In this document: positions 55,200 through 56,286 of the stretch, piece after piece
How positions within the stretch are numbered: position 1 is the first letter of the stretch
Layout of the letters: each line of letters begins with the position of its first letter
DNA from: Vitrella brassicaformis
Taxonomy: Eukaryota > Sar > Vitrellaceae
Direction: 5' to 3'
DNA length: 56,286 nucleotides
Assembly (NCBI GenBank): GCA_001179505.1
Contig: CDMY01000268.1
Location: 85,555-141,840, forward strand
Program-made: the position numbers and the translations under genes
The notes under the pieces: model-generated
The model's input: only the letters and a program-made list of their open reading frames with translations
What the model was told of the DNA's origin: nothing
Database searches by the model: none

Positions 55200-56286
55200 A
55201 TGAGGGAGCGTGTATCGGACTACCCCAACCCCCCCAGTGACCCTCATCCCGCGAGACGGCGGCGGGCCCCCCTGTTGCGCATGCAACGCGAAAGGGACGT
55301 CTGCGCTGTCCTCATGCAGCCGGAAGTGTGACTGCCGGAAGCACAAGCGCCTCTGCACTAACTGTGTCAATTGCAAGCGCGGCACGTGCACGAATTTTGC
55401 GTATCCCGCGGGCCCGGCCGTTTGCAATGATGATGATGATGAATCGGATGCCGTCTCCCCCTCTGCTGGCCCTGCCGTGCCCTCCACGGCTTCCTTTGTC
55501 GATGAGAAGATGCGTGAGGCCTTCGGCGAGCCCCTCGTCAACTCCGCCGGTGGACCGACTTTCCCTGAGTGGGAGGCATATCACGAGCGGGTCTGCCAGC
55601 TTCGACTGCGGTGCGTGAAGGATCTCAGCAAGCTTGGCAACCTTGGTCGCGCCATCGCCGATGCCATCGCTGATGAGGTGGAGAAGATCTCCAAGTTCGA
55701 GGCCGTCCGAGCGGGCTGGCGTCTTCGTCCGCACACTCATCCAGCGAGATCCGGATGTCAAGAGGAAGCGCGATGTCAAGCGGATGCTCTGGAGGCGGCT
55801 GGAGATGTGGCAGAAGGGGCAGGTGGAGGAGCTTGTGTGCGAGGCGAAGCGACTGGACCAGCAGTTCTCCACCGCTCAGCCTCAGCTGGACGACGCGTCG
55901 GTCTATCGCATCTTCAACAAGCTCATGCTCGAGGGCAAGATCCGGGCGGCCGTCCGCTTCGTCACCGAGAGGGGCGGCGGGGGGTCCTCCACCCATCTGC
56001 TCAGGCCGAGAAGCGCCCCCCGGGGGTCACGGTGCTCGATGTCCTTCGCAAGAAGCACCCACCATAGTAGCAGCCGCATGAGGAAGCCTTCCTTTCGTGT
56101 GACGACCTTCCTCCCCTCATTGACGTGAACATCACGGACTCGACCGTGAAGCGAGCGGTACGGTGCCTCAGTGGGAGCGCTGGACCGACCGGTGGCGATG
56201 CGAACTTCTGGCAGACCTTCCTCCTTCGATACGGTGCCAAGAGCGGCCGCCTCCGCGCGGCTGTGGCCTCGCTCGTCTCTACCCTG
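55200..56286 (+). mobile_element. LINE retrotransposon 5' ORF region, degenerate (3' partial in window)
   Basis: Plus-strand sequence encodes a Cys-rich block (CCACNAKG, CSRKCDCRKHKRLC, CVNCKRGTC) like the N-terminal metal-binding region of some LINE ORFs. Then EWEAYHERVCQLRLRCVKDL, LIQRDPDVKRKRDVKRMLWR, KIRAAVRFVTERGGGG, PPGVTVLDVLRKKHP and FWQTFLLRYGAKSGRLRAAV, the typical pre-RT region. The frame shifts near 55710 and again near 55980, and a stop follows KKHPP, so it is decayed. No ATG opens the Cys frame. Transcription sense is opposite to the remnant at 53.6-54.9 kb; RT proper would lie beyond the window. Confidence 0.6.

Noticed and set aside
1-56286. tRNA or rRNA genes
   Set aside because: A scan by eye for the T-loop GGTTCRANYCC on both strands and for conserved rRNA stretches found none; a tRNAscan run would be decisive.

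Overview
The window is eukaryotic nuclear DNA: G+C-rich and very intron-dense. Its short introns (about 50-200 nt) are built largely from (CA)n/(GA)n and (CT)n/(GT)n microsatellites and end in CAG or TAG. The gene content is giant fibronectin-III proteins, many TLDc proteins, a C-type lectin receptor and non-LTR retroelement remnants. This looks like a free-living alveolate or a similar protist. My best guess is a chromerid such as Vitrella, but that is recall of genome style and not proof. There is no CRISPR array, bacterial operon or tRNA that I can see.

Layout. (1) 1-13503, plus strand: the 3' part of a giant gene of about 24 fibronectin type III repeats and roughly sixty small exons; its 5' end lies outside the window. 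(2) 14.1-39.1 kb: an expanded TLDc locus. Three minus-strand paralogues (A 14098-17890, B 25435-29356, C 31879-37398) each encode an N-terminal CENP-B/Tc5-transposase-like DNA-binding domain, an Ala/Pro/His-rich low-complexity middle, and two tandem TLDc domains. Copy C also carries an SH3-like domain. Each is arranged head-to-head with a plus-strand gene: an unknown gene carrying in-frame stops (18206), a Gln/Ser-rich gene (29382; a 5'-lacking paralogue lies at 23007) and a RING-TLDc gene (37657-39077). An acidic nuclear-type gene (20.4-21.7 kb, minus) and a 328-bp tandem repeat lie between A and the Gln-rich paralogue. (3) 40.1-42.2 kb, minus: a complete type I membrane C-type lectin gene whose six exons sum to an intact 456-codon frame. 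(4) 43-51 kb: small predicted secreted proteins, repetitive DNA, an F-box-like gene, and a multi-pass membrane protein whose 5' flank is a near copy of the flank of a small secreted-protein gene 5 kb away. (5) 51.6-56.3 kb: a truncated glycosyltransferase-like secreted ORF, a degenerate TLDc array interrupted by a 5'-truncated LINE, and the 5' part of a second LINE in the opposite orientation that runs off the window.

The most notable system is the HTH-TLDc family. It joins a transposase-derived DNA-binding module to paired TLDc domains, has been amplified in tandem, and sits beside a RING-TLDc gene. About ten TLDc modules fall within 40 kb. A second theme is the intron architecture: microsatellites at the two ends of many introns are mutually complementary and could fold the intron into a hairpin. 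Exon boundaries were assigned by hand from GT/AG sites and reading-frame continuity. Where the exons sum to an open frame I say so.
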